Origin: CAYORM01 sp964406375
Lineage (GTDB): Bacteria; Pseudomonadota; Alphaproteobacteria; DSM-16000; Inquilinaceae
NCBI GenBank assembly: GCA_964406375.1
Contig: CAYORM010000005.1
Span: 1-64,000 of the forward strand
Reading direction: 5' to 3'
DNA length: 64,000 nucleotides
A program made the position numbers and the translations under genes. The notes beneath the pieces were generated by a model. The model had not been told where the DNA came from and did no database searches. It saw only the letters and a program-made list of their open reading frames with translations. Numbering within the stretch: the first letter of the stretch is position 1; each line of letters starts with the position of its first letter. Shown here piece by piece: positions 35,295 to 44,388 of this stretch.

Positions 35295-36824
35295 TCAGTC
35301 CGCCAGCGCCCCGCCCTCCGCGCGGCGGCGCTCGACGAAGGCATCGATCGCCTCGGCGATGGCGGGATCGAGCGGCGGCGGCTCGAAGGTCTCGAGGATC
35401 CGCCGGTAGATCCGGTTGGCCCGCCGGGTGGCGTCCTCCGCGCCCGCTTCGCGCCAGCTCTCGAAATTGCGCCAGTCGGACAGGATCGGCGCGTAGAAGG
35501 CGCTCTCGTAGCGGGCGAGGGTATGGGCGGCGCCGAAATAATGCCCGCCCGGCCCGACCTCACGCACCGCGTCGAGACCGAGCGTGTCGTCATCGACGAC
35601 CAGCGGGCGCAGGAACTCCGCCATCCCCTGCAGCAGCTCGGCGTCGACAATCATCTTCTCGAAGCTCGCCGTCAGCCCGCCCTCGAGCCAGCCAGCCGCA
35701 TGCATGATCAGATTGCCATGCCCCATCACGGCGCCCCAGAGCGACATCTCGCTCTCATAGGCCGCCTGCACGTCGACCGCGTTCGAGGCGTTGGTGTTCG
35801 AGGACCGGTAGGGCACGCCATAGCGCCGGGCGAGCTGGCCGCCGGCCAGCGCCGCCTTGGTGTATTCCGGCGTGCCGAAGGCGGGCGCCCCGGACTTCAT
35901 GTCGACATTCGAGGTGAAGCCGCCATAGATCACCGGCGCACCGGGGCTGACGATCTGCAGGAAGGCCATCGCCCCGAGCGCCTCGGCATTCTGCTGCGCG
36001 AGCGCACCGGCGATCGTCGCCGGCGCCATGGCGCCGGACAGGGTGAAGGGCGTGACCGCCACGATCTGCCCGGCCCGCGCCATCTCGATCACACCCTCGA
36101 TCATCGGCCCGTCGAGCCGCAGCGGCGAGGAGGTGTTGACGATGGTGAACAGGCTCGGCTCGCGCCGCAGCGTCTCATGATCGATGCCGCGGGCGAGGCG
36201 CGCGATCTCGATCGCGTCGAGGATGCGCGCCCGGCCCAGCGAATAGCCATGAAAGGGCTTGTCGGAGAGGGTGACGAAGGCCCGGACCGCGTCGAGATGC
36301 CGGGTCGCCGGCGGCAGGTCCACCGGCTCGACCGGGTAGCCGCCATAGAGATGGACGATGTTGAGCGCCTGGCCGAGGCGCAGCAGGTCACAATAGTCCT
36401 TGAAGTTGCCGACCCGCCGTCCGCCTTCGAGGTCGGAAACGTTGGGCGCCGAACCCACCGTCGCGAAGGTGATGGCATTGCCGCCGATCCGGACGCTGCG
36501 GGCCGGGTTACGCGCATGCAGGGTGAAGCTGGACGGCGCCTTCGCCATCGCCTCCATGACCAGCCCGCGATCGAGGCGCACGCGCTGGCTGCCCGGTTCG
36601 ACATCGGCACCGGCCGCGGCGAGGATCTCCAGCGCCTCGGGATGCAGGAAGTCCATCCCGATCTCTTCGAGGATCGTCAGCGACGCCTCGTGGATGCGCT
36701 CGACCTGCTCCTCCGTCAGCACCTCGATCGGCCGCAGCGGGTTCTCGAGCTGCTGCCAGGGGAGCTGCGCGAGACCGACCGCCCCTTCCCGCCGCCGCCG
36801 TGGCGTCGATCGTTCACGCGACAT
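35295..36824 (-). CDS. Trimethylamine methyltransferase (MttB) family protein, non-pyrrolysine
   Basis: A 509-residue MttB-superfamily corrinoid methyltransferase. Family landmarks are IHEASLTILEEIGMDFLHPEAL at the N-terminus, PSSFTLHARNPARSVRIGG, FVTLSDKPFHGYSLG, and the C-terminal DDDTLGLDAVREVGPGGHYFG. The frame has no internal stop, so pyrrolysine (TAG-encoded in true MttB) is not used; non-pyrrolysine members such as MtgB demethylate glycine betaine. The upstream open frame to 36923 is rejected because GGAGG lies nine bases before ATG 36824. No corrinoid protein gene is adjacent. Pairing with BHMT suggests methyl-group metabolism of betaine-like compounds. Confidence 0.9.
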   Translation of the reverse strand: MSRERSTPRRRREGAVGLAQLPWQQLENPLRPIEVLTEEQVERIHEASLTILEEIGMDFLHPEALEILAAAGADVEPGSQRVRLDRGLVMEAMAKAPSSFTLHARNPARSVRIGGNAITFATVGSAPNVSDLEGGRRVGNFKDYCDLLRLGQALNIVHLYGGYPVEPVDLPPATRHLDAVRAFVTLSDKPFHGYSLGRARILDAIEIARLARGIDHETLRREPSLFTIVNTSSPLRLDGPMIEGVIEMARAGQIVAVTPFTLSGAMAPATIAGALAQQNAEALGAMAFLQIVSPGAPVIYGGFTSNVDMKSGAPAFGTPEYTKAALAGGQLARRYGVPYRSSNTNASNAVDVQAAYESEMSLWGAVMGHGNLIMHAAGWLEGGLTASFEKMIVDAELLQGMAEFLRPLVVDDDTLGLDAVREVGPGGHYFGAAHTLARYESAFYAPILSDWRNFESWREAGAEDATRRANRIYRRILETFEPPPLDPAIAEAIDAFVERRRAEGGALAD

Positions 36825-37020
36825 AGGGACGGGCCTCCACACCCTCGTTACGCCGGCAGCCCGCCACGCGTCGCGGCAGCCGGATTGCATGAGACTTGCC
36901 GCGCGACACGCCGATGGCGGCATGGCGCTCGACGCCGATCATCGCCCGCGGCGGCCAGGCGGCCGTTCTCGCAGCGACCTGTCCTTGATGGCTTGCGGCA
37001 TGTGCCGGAGCGCGCGTGCA

Positions 37021-37049
37021 GGACGGGACCGGGTGCGCCGGCCCCGTCC
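37021..37049 (-). terminator. Strong hairpin after the 29-residue ORF
   Basis: GGACGGGACCGG and CCGGCCCCGTCC form a 12-position stem with one mismatch around a GTGCG loop. It lies 19 bases past the stop of the small minus-strand ORF. No T-run follows, so it may be a terminator or an RNA-stabilising structure. Confidence 0.5.
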
Positions 37050-37068
37050 TCAGTCGCGGCAGCGCCGC

Positions 37069-37158
37069 CTACTTTTTCTTCGTGCCGGACTTGGTGTCAG
37101 CAGGCTTGCCCGCGGGTTTGCCGGAACCCTTCTCGGTGCCCTTTTCACCCTTTGCCAT
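37069..37158 (-). CDS. 29-residue lysine-rich small protein
   Basis: A short ORF starting MAKGEKGTEKGSG, continuing KPAGKPADTKSGTKKK, and ending in TAG. The ATG at 37158 has a near-perfect Shine-Dalgarno (GGAGG with a five-base spacer, TACGA), unusual strength for this window, and the codons lack stops. Ten of 29 residues are lysine, with Gly, Pro and Thr making up most of the rest; there is no hydrophobic segment. Very short proteins beginning MAKG(Q/E) with lysine-rich tails are found annotated as hypothetical in other proteobacteria, as far as I recall. It sits between MttB and DUF952 and ends before a strong hairpin. Role unknown; RNA or nucleoid binding is possible from charge only. Confidence 0.7.
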   Translation of the reverse strand: MAKGEKGTEKGSGKPAGKPADTKSGTKKK

Positions 37159-37328
37159 TCGTACCTCCGTAGAGATGGCTCCGATCTATTACCACATCTC
37201 CGTAAGAATTCGCTGGGCGTTTACTGAGTTCGCAAATAGTTAATGTTCGGCGCCGCGGCGCCGTACCGGCACCCGACGGGCGCGCTTTTTCCTGGCATCG
37301 CCCCGCCCCCGGCCGTAGCGTCCGGCGC

Positions 37329-37670
37329 ATGCAGGAGCCGATCTACAAGATCACCACGCCGCGGGCATGGGCCGAAGCCGAGGCGGCGGGCCGTTTCGAC
37401 GGCGCCGATATCGACCGGCGCGACGGCTACATCCATTTCTCGACCGCCGCACAGCTCGCCGAGACGGCGGCGCGGCATTTCGCCGGACGGGACGATCTGC
37501 TGCTTGTCGCCGTCGATGCCACGGCGCTGGGGGCGGCGCTGCGCTGGGAGCCGAGCCGCGGCGGCGACCTCTTCCCGCATCTCTACGCTGCGCTGCCATT
37601 GACGGCCGTCCTGTGGACGCGGCCGATGCCGCTCGGCGCCGACGGACGGCACCTCCTCCCGCTGCCATGA
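37329..37670 (+). CDS. DUF952 family protein
   Basis: A 113-residue cytoplasmic protein matching DUF952: IYKITTPRAWAEAEAAGRF, the signature DGYIHFSTAAQLAETAARHF, LLLVAVDATALGAALRWEPS and GGDLFPHLYAALPL. Function is unknown. The stop codon overlaps the pyrD start by four bases (ATGA), so the pair is probably coupled, an arrangement common in alphaproteobacteria. Confidence 0.93.
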   Translation: MQEPIYKITTPRAWAEAEAAGRFDGADIDRRDGYIHFSTAAQLAETAARHFAGRDDLLLVAVDATALGAALRWEPSRGGDLFPHLYAALPLTAVLWTRPMPLGADGRHLLPLP

Positions 37671-38743
37671 GCCTCGGCTGGCGGGCGCTGCGGGCGGCGC
37701 TGTTCACCCTGCCGCCGGAGCTGGCGCACCGGCTGTCGCTGCGGGCGGTGGCGGCGGGGCTGGTGCCGCGATACGGGATTCCTGACGACCCGGTGCTCGA
37801 GACCCGGCTGTGGGGGCTGCGCTTTGCCAGCCCGATCGGCCTCGCCGCCGGTTTCGACAAGGATGGCGAGGCGATCCGCGGCTTGTTCGGCCTGGGGTTC
37901 GGCTTCGTCGAGATCGGCAGCGTCACGCCGCGCCCGCAGCCGGGCAATCCGCGGCCGCGCCTGTTCCGTGACCCCGGCGCGGGCGCCGTCATCAACCGGA
38001 TGGGGTTCAACAACCGCGGCCATGCGGCGATGCAGGCGGCGATCGGACGCAGCCGCCGCGCCGGCCCGCTGCCCGGACCGCTCGGCGTCAATCTCGGCCG
38101 CAACAAGGACCAGCCGGATGCGGAGGCCGATTACGCCGCCGGCGTCGCCACCTTCGCCAGCCTTGCCGATTACCTCGTCGTCAACGTCTCCTCGCCGAAC
38201 ACGCCGGGGCTGCGCCTTCTCCAGGATCCGGCGCCGCTCAAGGCGCTGCTCGCGGCGGTGACGGCGGCGCGCGGCGACAAGAGCTGCCCGATCCTGCTCA
38301 AGATCGCCCCCGATCTCGCCGAGGCCGATATCGAGGCGATCGTCGCCATCGCGATCGATGCGGGGATGGACGGGCTCATCGTCTCGAACACGACGATCGC
38401 CCGACCGCCGGAGCTGCCGGAGCCCTTTTCCCGCGAGGCCGGCGGGCTGTCGGGCCGACCGCTCTTCACCCCCTCGACCGCGGCGCTGCGACGCGCGGCA
38501 GAGGTCGCCCGCGGACGGATCCCGCTGATCGGCACGGGTGGCGTCGCCTCCGGCGCCGACGCCTATGCGAAGATCCGTGCCGGTGCCAGCCTGGTGCAGC
38601 TGTACAGCGCGCTGGTCTTCGAGGGGCCGGGCCTCGTCACACGGATCGCGCGCGAGCTCGCCGCCCTGCTGAAGGCGGACGGGTTCGCATCCGTCGCCGA
38701 TGCGGTCGGCGCCGATCTCGCAGGATGGCGCATGCCCCCCTGA
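37667..38743 (+). CDS. pyrD: Dihydroorotate dehydrogenase (quinone), class 2
   Basis: A 358-residue membrane-associated flavoprotein that oxidises dihydroorotate to orotate using quinone. The N-terminal helices (LGWRALRAALFTLPPELAHRL) form the quinone tunnel typical of class 2. FMN and substrate motifs are GLAAGFDKDGEAI, VINRMGFNNRGHAA, VVNVSSPNTPGLR with the catalytic Ser, and LIGTGGVASGADAYAKIRAG. ATG 37667 overlaps the DUF952 stop. Confidence 0.97.
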   Translation: MSLGWRALRAALFTLPPELAHRLSLRAVAAGLVPRYGIPDDPVLETRLWGLRFASPIGLAAGFDKDGEAIRGLFGLGFGFVEIGSVTPRPQPGNPRPRLFRDPGAGAVINRMGFNNRGHAAMQAAIGRSRRAGPLPGPLGVNLGRNKDQPDAEADYAAGVATFASLADYLVVNVSSPNTPGLRLLQDPAPLKALLAAVTAARGDKSCPILLKIAPDLAEADIEAIVAIAIDAGMDGLIVSNTTIARPPELPEPFSREAGGLSGRPLFTPSTAALRRAAEVARGRIPLIGTGGVASGADAYAKIRAGASLVQLYSALVFEGPGLVTRIARELAALLKADGFASVADAVGADLAGWRMPP

Positions 38744-38811
38744 TACAGTCTTGAATGCCGGGCCTTGCACGAGATCAAGGCCACGCCGGGCAGAAACGGG
38801 ATGATTGCCGC

Positions 38812-41598
38812 ATGGATCCGACCGACAGCAGCCACCCCGCCAGCACCCTTTCGGCCGATGCCAGCCCGACCGGCACCGCCCCACCGGTCGCCTGGCACGC
38901 ACTGACGCCGGAGGCGGCCCTCGGCCACCTCGCTTCCGGCCGGGACGGCCTGTCGAGCGAGGAGGCCGCGCGCCGTCTCGCCGTCCATGGCCGCAACGCA
39001 TTGCCGGCGCCGCCGCGCCGCAGCGCATGGCGCCGCCTTGCCGCGCAGTTCGACAATGTCCTTATCCACGTGCTGCTCGCCTCGGCGGTGGTGACGGCGC
39101 TGCTCGGCCATCCGATCGATTCCGCGGTGATCCTGCTGGTCGTCGCGATCAATGCGATTGTCGGCTTCCTGCAGGAGGGCAAGGCCGAGCGCGCGCTCGA
39201 GGCGATCCGCGATCTGCTGATGCCGCATGCGGCGGCGATGCGCGACGGCAGGCGTGTCTCGGTCGATGCCGCCACCCTCGTCCCCGGGGACATCGTGCTG
39301 CTCGAGCCCGGCGACCGCGTGCCTGCCGATCTGCGGCTCCTGAGGGCCCGCGGGCTGCGCATCGACGAGGCGATGCTGACCGGCGAATCGGTTCCGGCGG
39401 AGAAGGAGGCGGCGGCGGTCGAGGCCGATGCAGCGATCGGCGATCGCGCCTGCATGGCCTATTCCGGCACGCTGGTCGCCACCGGCACCGCCTCGGGCGT
39501 CGTCGTCGCGACCGGCCAGGCGACGGAACTCGGCCGGATCGGCCGGCTGCTCGGCAGCGTCGAGCCGATCACGACGCCGCTTCTGCGCCAGATGGACCAT
39601 TTCGCCCGCCGGCTGACCGCGGCGATCCTGGCGGCCAGCGCCGTCATCTTCCTGTTCGGCGTGACGCTCGGCGGCATGCCGACGGCCGATGCCTTCCTCG
39701 CCGTGGTCGGGATCGCGGTGGCCTCGATCCCCGAGGGGCTGCCGGCGGTGATGACGATCGCCCTCGCGCTCGGCGTGCAGCGCATGGCGCGGCGCAATGC
39801 CATCGTCCGGCGGCTGCCGGCCGTCGAGACGCTGGGCGCCGTCTCGGTCATCTGCACCGATAAGACGGGCACGCTGACGCGCAACGAGATGACGGTCCGC
39901 GGCATCGAGACCGCGGCCGGGCGCTACGTGGTGGACGGTACCGGCTATGACCCGGTCGGCGGGTTCCGTCGGCGCGCCGAGGACGGATCGGGCACCGTGA
40001 CGGCGATGGAGGCGCCGCCGCCCGACCTCGCCGCCCTCGCCATCGCCGCCATGCTGTGCAACGACGCGGCGCTGCACCACACCGGGACGGGATGGCGGGT
40101 CGAGGGCGATCCCATGGAAGGGGCGCTGGTCGTCGCCGGAATGAAGGCCGGCTTCGATCCCGCCGCGCTGGCGGCACGCTTCCCGCGCCAGGACGAGATC
40201 CCCTTCGATGCACGCCACCGCTTCATGGCGACGCTGCATCACGGGGAGGAGGGGGAACGCTTCATCTGCCTCAAAGGCGCGCCGGAACGGGTTCTCGAAC
40301 TGTGCACGGCCGAGCGGGGCAGCGGCGGGGACGGCTCGGCCGACCGGCCGCTCGACCATGCGCGATGGGAACGGGCGATCGCGACGATGGCAGCGGACGG
40401 TCAGCGCGTCCTCGCCGTTGCGATGCGCGACGCCACCGGTGCGAGCGCCCTCGATTTCGAGGGGATCGAGGCGGGCGGCTTCGTGCTCCTGGGACTGCTC
40501 GGCCTCATCGACCCGCCGCGGGCGGAAGCGATCGCCGCGGTGGCGGACTGCCGGTCCGCCGGCATCCGGGTGAAGATGATCACCGGCGACCACGGCGCGA
40601 CGGCTGCCGCCATCGCCCGCCAGATCGGGCTCGAGAACCCCGACGACGTGGTGACCGGCGCCGATATTGACGCGGTCGACGATGCCCGGCTGCCGGCGCT
40701 GGCGCGGCGGGTCGATGTCTTCGCCCGCACCGCGCCGGAGCACAAGCTACGGCTGGTCGCGGCTCTCCAGGCGGAGGGGGCGGTGGTCGCGATGACCGGC
40801 GACGGCGTCAACGACGCCCCGGCACTCAAGCGGGCCGATATTGGCGTCGCGATGGGCGGCAAGGGCACCGAGGCCGCCAAGCAGGCGGCCGAGATGGTGC
40901 TGGCCGACGATAATTTCGCTTCGATCGCCGCAGCGGTCCGCGAAGGGCGCACCGTCTATGACAATGTCCGCAAGACGATCGCCTGGACGCTGCCGACCAA
41001 TGGCGGCGAGGCGCTCTGTGTGGTGCTCGCGATCCTCTGCGGGCTGACGCTGCCGATCACCCCGGTTCAGATCCTCTGGATCAACATGGCGACGACCATC
41101 ACCCTCGGCCTGACGCTGGCCTTCGAGCCGAGCGAGCCGGGCGTGATGCGGCGACCGCCGCGCCGCAGCGGCGAGCCGCTGATCTCCCGCTTCCTGCTCT
41201 GGCGCGTCGTCTTCGTCTCGGCGCTGTTCGCGGCCGGCGCTTTCGGCATCTTCGCCTGGGGCGAGGCGCGCGGCCTGCCGCTCGAAGCGACCCGGACGAT
41301 GGTGGTCGACACCATCGTCGCCTTCGAGATTGCCTATCTGTTCACCGTGCGCTTCCGGCACATGACATCGCTGACTTGGCGCGGCGCCCTCGGCACGCCG
41401 GCGGTCCTGGCCGCCCTCGCCGGCGTGACGGTGCTGCAGCTGCTGTTCACCTATGCGCCCTTCATGCAGGGGCTGTTCGACACCCGCCCTCTCGGCATCG
41501 CGGAGGTCGGAATGGTGCTGGGGGCCGGCGCGGCCCTGTTCGCGATCCTCGAGATCGAGAAGCTGATCGGCCGGAGGCTCAGCCGGTTACCGGGCTGA
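38812..41598 (+). CDS. P2-type cation-transporting ATPase, CtpF-like
   Basis: A 928-residue P-type ATPase of the inner membrane. Order of motifs: N-terminal cation_ATPase_N region, LTGESVPAEKEA (actuator TGES), IPEGLPAVMTIAL (M4), CTDKTGTLTRNEMT (phosphorylated Asp), CLKGAPERVLEL (nucleotide site), MITGDHGATAAA and MTGDGVNDAPALKRADIGVA. The M6 segment reads LWINMATTITLGLTLAFEP: the NxxTD calcium site of SERCA is not kept, and the text instead resembles mycobacterial CtpF. The transported ion is therefore uncertain (Ca, Na or another). ATG 38812 is chosen over 38755. Confidence 0.93.
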   Translation: MDPTDSSHPASTLSADASPTGTAPPVAWHALTPEAALGHLASGRDGLSSEEAARRLAVHGRNALPAPPRRSAWRRLAAQFDNVLIHVLLASAVVTALLGHPIDSAVILLVVAINAIVGFLQEGKAERALEAIRDLLMPHAAAMRDGRRVSVDAATLVPGDIVLLEPGDRVPADLRLLRARGLRIDEAMLTGESVPAEKEAAAVEADAAIGDRACMAYSGTLVATGTASGVVVATGQATELGRIGRLLGSVEPITTPLLRQMDHFARRLTAAILAASAVIFLFGVTLGGMPTADAFLAVVGIAVASIPEGLPAVMTIALALGVQRMARRNAIVRRLPAVETLGAVSVICTDKTGTLTRNEMTVRGIETAAGRYVVDGTGYDPVGGFRRRAEDGSGTVTAMEAPPPDLAALAIAAMLCNDAALHHTGTGWRVEGDPMEGALVVAGMKAGFDPAALAARFPRQDEIPFDARHRFMATLHHGEEGERFICLKGAPERVLELCTAERGSGGDGSADRPLDHARWERAIATMAADGQRVLAVAMRDATGASALDFEGIEAGGFVLLGLLGLIDPPRAEAIAAVADCRSAGIRVKMITGDHGATAAAIARQIGLENPDDVVTGADIDAVDDARLPALARRVDVFARTAPEHKLRLVAALQAEGAVVAMTGDGVNDAPALKRADIGVAMGGKGTEAAKQAAEMVLADDNFASIAAAVREGRTVYDNVRKTIAWTLPTNGGEALCVVLAILCGLTLPITPVQILWINMATTITLGLTLAFEPSEPGVMRRPPRRSGEPLISRFLLWRVVFVSALFAAGAFGIFAWGEARGLPLEATRTMVVDTIVAFEIAYLFTVRFRHMTSLTWRGALGTPAVLAALAGVTVLQLLFTYAPFMQGLFDTRPLGIAEVGMVLGAGAALFAILEIEKLIGRRLSRLPG

Positions 41599-41601
41599 GC
41601 C

Positions 41602-42087
41602 TCATTCCTTACGCTGCAGGAAGATCATCACGATCCCGATGCAGACGACGGCGCGGAAGGCCGCCTCCTGGCCGTTCCAGCTATCGGACTGCCCCATCGC
41701 GAACCATTCGCCCCCCACCAGGAAGCACCCGCCGAACCAGACGAGAAAGCCGACGAACAGGCCGGCGAAAGCCAGCGGCTTGGCATGGTGGAAGGTGTCG
41801 GGATCGCTGCCCATCACGGCATAGAGGCGGATAGCGCCGACGAGGCAGAGCAGCCCTGTCGCCGCCTCGCCGACGACCATGATCCAATAGGCGATGTGAT
41901 GCAGCGTCGGATCGGTGATCGCCCGCCACGTCATCTCACTGCCGGGGAGGGTCGTGTCCATCGACAGCACGTGCTGGACGAAGGCGAAGTTCGACCCGTA
42001 ATCGGTGACCTTGTTGAAGGCGACGAGCAGTCCGAACAGGCCGATGAGGCCGACGAGCGACGCCTGCACAAAGCGCATTATGGTCAC
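41602..42087 (-). CDS. DUF2165 family small membrane protein
   Basis: A 161-residue protein with four predicted TM segments: VGLIGLFGLLVAFNKVTDYGSNFAFVQHVLSMDTTLPG (family signature in its second half, written only as a whole block), IAYWIMVVGEAATGLLCLVGA, LAFAGLFVGFLVWFGGCF and AVVCIGIVMIFLQ. This fits DUF2165. Translation probably starts at GTG 42087, which has GGAGGAGG seven bases upstream, not at ATG 42078. It converges with the P-type ATPase (3-base gap). Function is unknown. Confidence 0.88.
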   Translation of the reverse strand: MTIMRFVQASLVGLIGLFGLLVAFNKVTDYGSNFAFVQHVLSMDTTLPGSEMTWRAITDPTLHHIAYWIMVVGEAATGLLCLVGAIRLYAVMGSDPDTFHHAKPLAFAGLFVGFLVWFGGCFLVGGEWFAMGQSDSWNGQEAAFRAVVCIGIVMIFLQRKE

Positions 42088-42232
42088 GATGCTGCCTCCT
42101 CCGCCGCGACGTTTCCGGTCAGAATAGGCCTCGCGGCGCCCGATCTCACGTCGCATCTTCACCAATGGCCGTGATCGCATCACCGGACGCGGCCTCCCCG
42201 CCCTGTCACGGCAAGGAAGGAAGGACCGACGG

Positions 42233-44257
42233 ATGCTCGATGCGATGAACCTCGCCATCCTTATCGGCGCGGGGCTCGTCACCATCAGCGTCTTCACGAG
42301 CCTGATCTCGTTCCGGGTCGGTGCGCCGCTGCTGCTCGTCTTCCTGGCGATCGGGCTGCTCGCCGGTGAGGACGGCATTGGCGGCATCGTCTTCAACGAC
42401 GGCGCCGCCGCCTATTTCATCGGCAGTCTTGCCCTTGCCGTCATCCTTTTCGACAGCGGCTTCGAGACGAGGCTGAGCAGCCTGCGCGTCGCCGCCCCGC
42501 CCGCCTTCACGCTGGCCACCCTCGGGGTGATGCTGACGGCGGCGTTGACCGGCCTTGCAGCCTATCTCCTCTTCGACCTGCCCTGGATCGAAGCGGGGCT
42601 GCTCGGCGCCATCGTCGGCTCGACCGACGCCGCCGCCGTCTTCTTCCTGCTGCGGGTCGGCGGCATCACGATCCGCGACCGGGTCCGCTCCACGCTGGAG
42701 ATTGAGTCGGGCAGTAACGATCCCGTCGCGATCTTCCTGACGCTCGCCCTCATCGAGGTGGCGCGTACCGGCATTACGCTCGGCGAGCTGGCGATCGGTC
42801 TGGTCACCACCTTCCTGATGCAGGCAGGCCTCGGCGTCGCGCTCGGCGTGGCCGGCGGCTATCTGATCGTCCAGATCGTCAACCGTATCCGGCTTGAGGC
42901 CGGCCTTTACCCGGTGATCGTCCTCGCCTCGGCGCTGTTGGTCTTCGCGTCGACCAGCATGTTGGGCGGCAGCGGCTTCGTCGCGGTCTATGCGGCGGGA
43001 ATCGTCGCCGGCAACGCCAAGCTGCAATCGGGACAGCTGGTGCGCCGCTTCCAGAGCGGTCTCACCTGGCTGTGCCAGATTGCGATGTTCCTGACGCTCG
43101 GCCTGCTGGCCAAGCCGTCGACCTTCCCGGATGTCGTGCTGCCGGCGGCGCTGCTCGCGGTCTTCATGATCTTCATCGCCCGGCCGGCGGCGGTATGGCT
43201 GCTGCTGATCCCGTTCGGCTTCACGCGCAACGAGACGACCTTCGTCGCCTGGGTGGGCCTGCGCGGGGCGGTTGCGATCCTGCTGGCGATCCTGCCGATG
43301 GCGTCGGGGCTGCCGAACGGGCAGGTTCTGTTCAACGCTACCTTCCTCGTGGTGGTCATCTCGCTGCTGCTGCAGGGCTGGACGATCCGGCCGATGGCCC
43401 GCTGGCTCGGCCTGATCGTGCCGCCGCGCCTCGGGCCGGTGGACCGTGTCGAGCTCGAGTTGCCCGGCGGCGCCAATCACGAGCTCATCGCCTACCGCAT
43501 CCACCCCAAGAGCCCGGTCGGCCGCGGCGAACGCCTGCCGCGCTGGGCCCGCCCCTCGCTGATCGTCCGCGACGGCCATTCCTATTACATCCACAATGCC
43601 GGACGGCTGCAGCCCGGTGATCAGGTCTACATCTTCGCCGCACCGGGCCGGGTGCCGCTACTCGACCGGCTGTTTGCCAGCCCGGCCGCCGTTGCCGATG
43701 ACGACCGTGACTTCTACGGCGACTTCTCGCTGCAACCCACCGCCACGCTGGGCGAGATATCGACGCTCTACGGCGCACAGGTCCCGCCGGAGCTCACCGA
43801 GAAGCCGGTGGGCGCCCATCTCGAACAGGTCTTTGGCGGCACGGTGGAGGTGGGCGACCGGCTGACCCTCGGGCCCGTCGAACTGATCGTGCGAGGCCTG
43901 ACTGAGACCGGCCGTATCGCCGAGGTCGGCCTCGCCCTCACCCCGAGCCGCGGTGCGCGGCCGAAGCTGCCGCTGTTCCAGTCGCGCAGCGAGATCGTCG
44001 CGGCGCTGCGGGTCCGCATCATCGCGATACGGACAAAGCGGGCCGCGCGCGCAGCCCGGACCGGCGAGACCTCGCCGGTGCTGGCCATCGGCACGACGCG
44101 GCGGGAGCCCGAGCGGGAGTCCGAGCCGGCGGCGCCGGAGAAGACGGCTCCTGCAGAGCCGCAGGCCACCGGCCGGGGGGCGGCCGGAACGGGCGCTTCG
44201 GCGGACGATATCGGGACGGGGGCGGCACTGCAGGGGGGGCCGGCGAGCAAAGCTTGA
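42233..44257 (+). CDS. K+/H+ antiporter, CvrA/NhaP2-like (CPA1)
   Basis: A 674-residue membrane antiporter. The ~390-residue Na+/H+ exchanger domain has about 12 TM segments with the conserved GLLAGEDGIGG, GAIVGSTDAAAVFFLL and the key LEIESGSNDPVAIFLT (Asn-Asp ion site), plus WVGLRGAVAILLAILP. Then come a TrkA-C-like domain (~400-490; ELELPGGANHELIAYRI) and a CorC/HlyC-type regulatory domain (~500-590). The last ~70 residues are an Ala/Pro/Glu-rich tail. It probably exchanges K+ for H+ with nucleotide or ion control. GGAAGGAAGG precedes the ATG. Confidence 0.93.
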   Translation: MLDAMNLAILIGAGLVTISVFTSLISFRVGAPLLLVFLAIGLLAGEDGIGGIVFNDGAAAYFIGSLALAVILFDSGFETRLSSLRVAAPPAFTLATLGVMLTAALTGLAAYLLFDLPWIEAGLLGAIVGSTDAAAVFFLLRVGGITIRDRVRSTLEIESGSNDPVAIFLTLALIEVARTGITLGELAIGLVTTFLMQAGLGVALGVAGGYLIVQIVNRIRLEAGLYPVIVLASALLVFASTSMLGGSGFVAVYAAGIVAGNAKLQSGQLVRRFQSGLTWLCQIAMFLTLGLLAKPSTFPDVVLPAALLAVFMIFIARPAAVWLLLIPFGFTRNETTFVAWVGLRGAVAILLAILPMASGLPNGQVLFNATFLVVVISLLLQGWTIRPMARWLGLIVPPRLGPVDRVELELPGGANHELIAYRIHPKSPVGRGERLPRWARPSLIVRDGHSYYIHNAGRLQPGDQVYIFAAPGRVPLLDRLFASPAAVADDDRDFYGDFSLQPTATLGEISTLYGAQVPPELTEKPVGAHLEQVFGGTVEVGDRLTLGPVELIVRGLTETGRIAEVGLALTPSRGARPKLPLFQSRSEIVAALRVRIIAIRTKRAARAARTGETSPVLAIGTTRREPERESEPAAPEKTAPAEPQATGRGAAGTGASADDIGTGAALQGGPASKA

Positions 44258-44282
44258 GACGGGTTCGGGATGCCGTAGCCCT

Positions 44283-44307
44283 GGAACCTTCACCCGGCAG
44301 TCGCGTT
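44283..44307 (+). promoter_or_regulatory. EcfG-type (general stress sigma) promoter candidate
   Basis: GGAAC (44283-44287) and CGTT (44304-44307) are separated by exactly 16 bases, matching the alphaproteobacterial EcfG/SigT general stress promoter pattern (GGAAC, 16-17 bases, CGTT). It is correctly oriented 82 bases upstream of the small lipoprotein ATG. It was the only such pair I found on reading every GGAAC in the window on both strands. Confidence 0.65.
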
Positions 44308-44388
44308 GCACACGGTCGAAGCGCCGTAACGACCGTCGGTGACCGGAGAGCCGCTTCGGGCCGGCGACGGCAGGGCAAGGAGACTGAG

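Noticed and set aside
35295..36824. Possible pyrrolysine-containing MttB
   Set aside because: There is no in-frame TAG inside the gene and no pylTSBCD genes in the window.
36825..37068. Extra N-terminus of the MttB-like protein or another gene in the upstream open frame
   Set aside because: The frame upstream of 36824 is Arg-rich, lacks conserved residues, and the ATG at 36824 has a good Shine-Dalgarno.
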